Positions 6,844 through 9,772 of a stretch of 9,772 nucleotides of DNA are shown here, piece by piece (positions within the stretch are counted from its first letter, which is position 1; each line of letters begins with the position of its first letter). Origin of the DNA: JACPLA01 sp035291905. GTDB taxonomy: Bacteria > Bacteroidota > Ignavibacteria > UBA10030. Below the pieces are notes generated by a model, which worked only from the letters and a program-made list of their open reading frames with translations, ran no database searches and was not told where the DNA came from. The position numbers and the translations under genes were made by a program. The DNA lies in NCBI GenBank assembly GCA_035291905.1, contig DATDRF010000138.1:1-9772 (forward strand), written 5' to 3'.

Positions 6844-9772
6844 CTACCAGATCAGTTTCGGAAGTTTGCGAACCAGTATGTGAGTGTCGCGATTGGATCC
6901 CGTCGGTCCCCAGTAGTTGAAATGATACGTGAACTGGCCGTATCCACCAACCATGAGATTCGGCTTGAGACGGGTTCTCGTGAGGCTGTTGTGCCCGCCG
7001 GCCCTTCTGTTGTCGCGAAGGGGCGATTTGGGAACCGAGTATGTTCTTTCGGGTGAATGATAGATGATGCAGATTCCGCGGGGAATGCGCGCACTGACAG
7101 CGGCGCGGGTGACCACCACTCCATGGTCGTTGTGCACCTCCACCCAGTCATTGTCGACAACTCCGATCTCATCGGCATCCTTCTCGTTGATCCAGAAGGG
7201 CTCCGTGCCGCGGGAGAGCGTCGTCATCCGCTGGTTGTCCCCGAACGTCGAATGGATGTGCCACTTTCCGTGCGGCGTGAGATAGTTCAGCATGATGCTC
7301 TTCCCCTCTTCCTTGCTGAACTTCAGGTCTGCATACTGTGTCGGCGTGGGCTTCGGCTTGTAGGTGGGGAGATGCTCGCCGAACGCAATATAACCGGGAT
7401 GATCAAGATAGAATTGCTGACGTCCGGTAAGAGTCCGCCATGGAACAAGGGCCTCTTTGTTGTATGTGAAGGGAGAGTATGCCCTCCCGTTATCGAGCAG
7501 TCCGGACCACATGGGGCTGTTGATCAGGCGCATCGGCCTTGACTGAAGCTCCTTGTACGTGACACGCACTCCCCTGTTCTTTTCTGCAAACTGGGCGAGT
7601 GGGAGTCCCACCTTTTCCTCCATGTTTTTATAAGAACGGAACGCCAGCTCGCCGTTGGTCACCGTTGCAAACCTGAGGATCGTATCGCATACTTGCTCAT
7701 CCTCTTTGATCGATGGGAATTTCTTTCCATCGACTTCAACGGTAGGTCCCTTCTCTACCGCTTCATCGTAGAAATCCTCCACCGAATATTTTGTCCCGTG
7801 TGCGCCGAGACCGTTCGCGCGGACATTCGGGCCGAACGAAATGAAATGGTTGTAGACATTCTTATAGTCGCGGGTCACAACCGCAAAGGACGGCATGGTC
7901 TTGCCGGGAATTGGCTCCACCTCTCCCGTGATCCAGTCCTTGATCTCCTTCTGGGCAATTTCCGCGGGCGTGTCATGGGCAAGCGGAAGAGCGACGAGCT
8001 CCCTCACCGGCTGAGGAAAATGCTTTGCGGCCAACTCGGAGAACTTCTTGGCCAGCGACCGGAAGATGGCCCAGTCGCTTTTCGATTCCCAGCACGGTGG
8101 AACGGCGGCCGAGAGGGGATGGATGAAACTGTGCATGTCGGTTGAGTTCAGGTCGGACTTCTCATACCACGTCGCCGCCGGAAGGATGATGTCGGAATAG
8201 AGCGCCGACGTGTCCATTCGGAAGTTGAGGTCGACGATCAGGTCGAGCTTTCCTTTGGGAGCTTCCTCGTGCCACTTCACATCGTTGATCGTCCCTTTTG
8301 CCAGGTCATCGGCGATGGCGTTGTCATGGGTACCGAGATAGTGTCTGAGGAAGTACTCGTGGCCCTTGCTGCTCGACATCAGCGCGTTCCCGCGCCAGAT
8401 GTACCACACGCGCGGCCAATTCTCGGGGGCATCGGGATCCTCCACCGAAAACTTAAGCTTCCTATCCTTGAGCTGTCCAACAACGTACTTGATGATCTCC
8501 TCGTTCGTTTTCGCCCCCGCCGCTTCCGCCTCCTTCACGAGTTCGATCGTATTCTTGTTGAATTGGGGATAGAACGGCAGCCATCCGTTTCTGACCGCCC
8601 TGACCTGTGCGTCCATCGTGTGGCCGCTCGCGAAGGAGCCGGGCCCCTGGTTCTGCGGAACGGTGTGATAATCTGTGAAAGCGCGTTCGTATCGCCACTG
8701 GTCGCTGTTCACGTAGTGCCAGCTCGGCGCGTTCTGCAAACGCGAAGGGGGATACCAGTCTTTGGCAAATGCTATGGCCGACCACGGCTCCATGGGAGCA
8801 AGCTTTTCCTGCCCAACGTAATGCGCCAACCCTCCGCCGTTGACGCCGATACAGCCGGAAAACATTAAAGCATGAATAGCTGCCCGATACATGAGGTTCG
8901 CATGATACCAGTGGTTGACCCCGGCACCGATAATCACGGTGCATTTGCCATTGGTCTTCTCAGCAGTCGTACCCCACTCCCGTGTAAACTGAAGAAGGTC
9001 CTTCCGGCCTATCCCCGTATATTGTTCCGACCACGCGGGCGTATAGGGCGCCTTCTCGTCATCATAGTCCTTCGGATATTCGCCCTTGAGGCCTCTGTTG
9101 ACGCCATATTGAGCCATGAGCAGATCGTACACCGTTGCGACAGCAACCTCTTTGCCGTCGCGTGTCTTGACATAGGTGACCGGCACGTGTCTGATCGTCA
9201 CGGAAGCGTCGCCAAAGTTGTCGAACCGAACTGGGAGCGTCTCTTTCGTTTCGTTCAGGAACGTGAGAATGGGATCAATCTCCGACCCGTCAAGGCCGTC
9301 CTTCATTTCCAGATTCCACTTTCCCTTTTCAGTACCCCACCGGAAACCAACGCTTCCGGCCGGCATCTTTGGGCGCCCTGACTTCGTGTCCCAAAAAAGG
9401 AATTTCCAGTCGCCGTTCTCGATTTTCTCGTAGCGTTTCAACCGGTTCGCACGGAGAAGCTGACCGGCAGAGTACGCTTTGTCCTCTTTGTGAAGCTCAA
9501 CGAGATACGGCGCATCCGTATATTTCTTCGTGTAGTCGAGGAAATACGGAATCTGCCGCTGGTGATGGAATTCACTGAGAAGAACATGATTGACGGCCAT
9601 CCACCATGCGCCGTCCTGTCCCGCGTTGAGAGAGACCCAATGGTCGGCATACTTCGCCACCTGGCTGAAGTCGGGCGAGAAGACATACATCTTTGTTCCG
9701 TTATGCCGTGCTTCGGCGGCAAAATGGCAGTCGGGCGTTCTGGTCATGTTGAGATTTGAGCCCATGACTGCC
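6844..9772 (-). CDS. narG: Respiratory nitrate reductase alpha (catalytic) subunit NarG, 5'-truncated by the window edge
   Basis: NarG is the Mo-bis-MGD subunit that reduces nitrate to nitrite with electrons passed from NarI through NarH. About 975 residues are visible, roughly the last four fifths of a protein that is about 1,247 residues in E. coli. The visible part starts near GSNLNMTRTPD, matching E. coli GSNIPMTRTPD, and the frame stays open to the right edge, so the Met at 9765 is internal. Other NarG blocks include GAGVNHWYHANLMYR, GVNGGGLAHYVGQEKL, SDQWRYE, SDIILPAATWYEKSDLN, HSFIHPLSAAV, and near the C-terminus LTPHGKWHIHST, NDWVEV, GGHNSLTR, GGYGQFTYHFNYWG and VGSNRD-like TGSNRD. 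The N-terminal Fe-S motif and the Mo-ligand Asp lie outside the window, so they and any Tat-like leader cannot be judged. The stop (TAG, 6844-6846) is followed by narH after 28 bases. A Nitrobacter-type nitrite oxidoreductase NxrA is homologous and cannot be fully excluded, but the NarI and NarK neighbours favour nitrate reduction. Confidence 0.97.
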   Translation of the reverse strand, partial: AVMGSNLNMTRTPDCHFAAEARHNGTKMYVFSPDFSQVAKYADHWVSLNAGQDGAWWMAVNHVLLSEFHHQRQIPYFLDYTKKYTDAPYLVELHKEDKAYSAGQLLRANRLKRYEKIENGDWKFLFWDTKSGRPKMPAGSVGFRWGTEKGKWNLEMKDGLDGSEIDPILTFLNETKETLPVRFDNFGDASVTIRHVPVTYVKTRDGKEVAVATVYDLLMAQYGVNRGLKGEYPKDYDDEKAPYTPAWSEQYTGIGRKDLLQFTREWGTTAEKTNGKCTVIIGAGVNHWYHANLMYRAAIHALMFSGCIGVNGGGLAHYVGQEKLAPMEPWSAIAFAKDWYPPSRLQNAPSWHYVNSDQWRYERAFTDYHTVPQNQGPGSFASGHTMDAQVRAVRNGWLPFYPQFNKNTIELVKEAEAAGAKTNEEIIKYVVGQLKDRKLKFSVEDPDAPENWPRVWYIWRGNALMSSSKGHEYFLRHYLGTHDNAIADDLAKGTINDVKWHEEAPKGKLDLIVDLNFRMDTSALYSDIILPAATWYEKSDLNSTDMHSFIHPLSAAVPPCWESKSDWAIFRSLAKKFSELAAKHFPQPVRELVALPLAHDTPAEIAQKEIKDWITGEVEPIPGKTMPSFAVVTRDYKNVYNHFISFGPNVRANGLGAHGTKYSVEDFYDEAVEKGPTVEVDGKKFPSIKEDEQVCDTILRFATVTNGELAFRSYKNMEEKVGLPLAQFAEKNRGVRVTYKELQSRPMRLINSPMWSGLLDNGRAYSPFTYNKEALVPWRTLTGRQQFYLDHPGYIAFGEHLPTYKPKPTPTQYADLKFSKEEGKSIMLNYLTPHGKWHIHSTFGDNQRMTTLSRGTEPFWINEKDADEIGVVDNDWVEVHNDHGVVVTRAAVSARIPRGICIIYHSPERTYSVPKSPLRDNRRAGGHNSLTRTRLKPNLMVGGYGQFTYHFNYWGPTGSNRDTHILVRKLPKLIW

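Noticed and set aside
6258..6920. 220-codon open frame on the plus strand
   Set aside because: It lies opposite the narH 5' half and the narG 3' end, both strongly conserved; its Arg/Val-rich composition is typical of an antisense shadow.
8269..8868. 199-codon open frame on the plus strand
   Set aside because: It is antisense to conserved narG sequence and has no family signature.
9763..9765. ATG at 9765 as the start of narG
   Set aside because: The homologous GSN..MTRTPD block lies deep inside NarG, and the frame stays open to the window edge, so this Met is internal and the real start is outside.
1..9772. CRISPR arrays, tRNA/rRNA genes, insertion sequences, rho-independent terminators
   Set aside because: No regular repeat-spacer pattern, RNA gene, transposase frame or GC hairpin with a T-tract was noticed; essentially every base is accounted for by the eight coding genes.

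Overview
The window is bacterial DNA of moderate G+C and is filled by one continuous run of eight genes, all on the minus strand. Read in the direction of transcription (high to low coordinates) the order is narG (5' end missing) - narH - narJ - narI - narK - a ten-helix TDT/SLAC1-like membrane protein - a pentaheme cytochrome c (ActA-like) - the N-terminal third or so of a Tat-exported molybdopterin-oxidoreductase-like protein (ActB-like, running off the left edge). Junctions are 4-base ATGA overlaps (narH/narJ, narJ/narI, TDT/cytochrome), a 20-base overlap (narI/narK), a direct abutment (narK/TDT) and two short gaps of 28 and 19 bases. No gap is large enough to hold an ordinary promoter plus terminator, so the block is probably a single transcript whose promoter lies beyond the right edge.

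Functional layout. Positions 4028-9772 encode a membrane-bound respiratory nitrate reductase of the cytoplasmic NarGHI type: catalytic NarG, four-cluster Fe-S subunit NarH (all cysteines in the positions known from E. coli NarH), the chaperone NarJ, and diheme cytochrome b subunit NarI (four haem-ligand histidines with E. coli-like spacing). Positions 2710-4047 encode a NarK nitrate/nitrite transporter with both substrate-binding arginines, which fits an active site on the cytoplasmic side. Positions 1630-2709 encode a second likely anion-transport protein. Positions 1-1633 encode what look like the first two subunits of an Alternative Complex III (ACIII) or a related quinone-linked iron-sulfur/molybdoprotein complex on the outer face of the membrane.

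The attractive reading is a respiratory module that puts cytoplasmic nitrate reduction, nitrate/nitrite traffic and a second quinol-linked complex facing the periplasm under one promoter. The second complex could feed electrons from quinol to periplasmic carriers for later denitrification steps. This is inference: the remaining ACIII genes, the narG start and any downstream reductases are outside the window.

Organism. ACIII-type genes, Tat export and recognisable Shine-Dalgarno sites together would fit an Ignavibacteria/Rhodothermota-like lineage or another environmental Gram-negative, but nothing here settles the taxonomy. The nar order with narK after narI recalls the Thermus nar operon more than that of E. 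coli.
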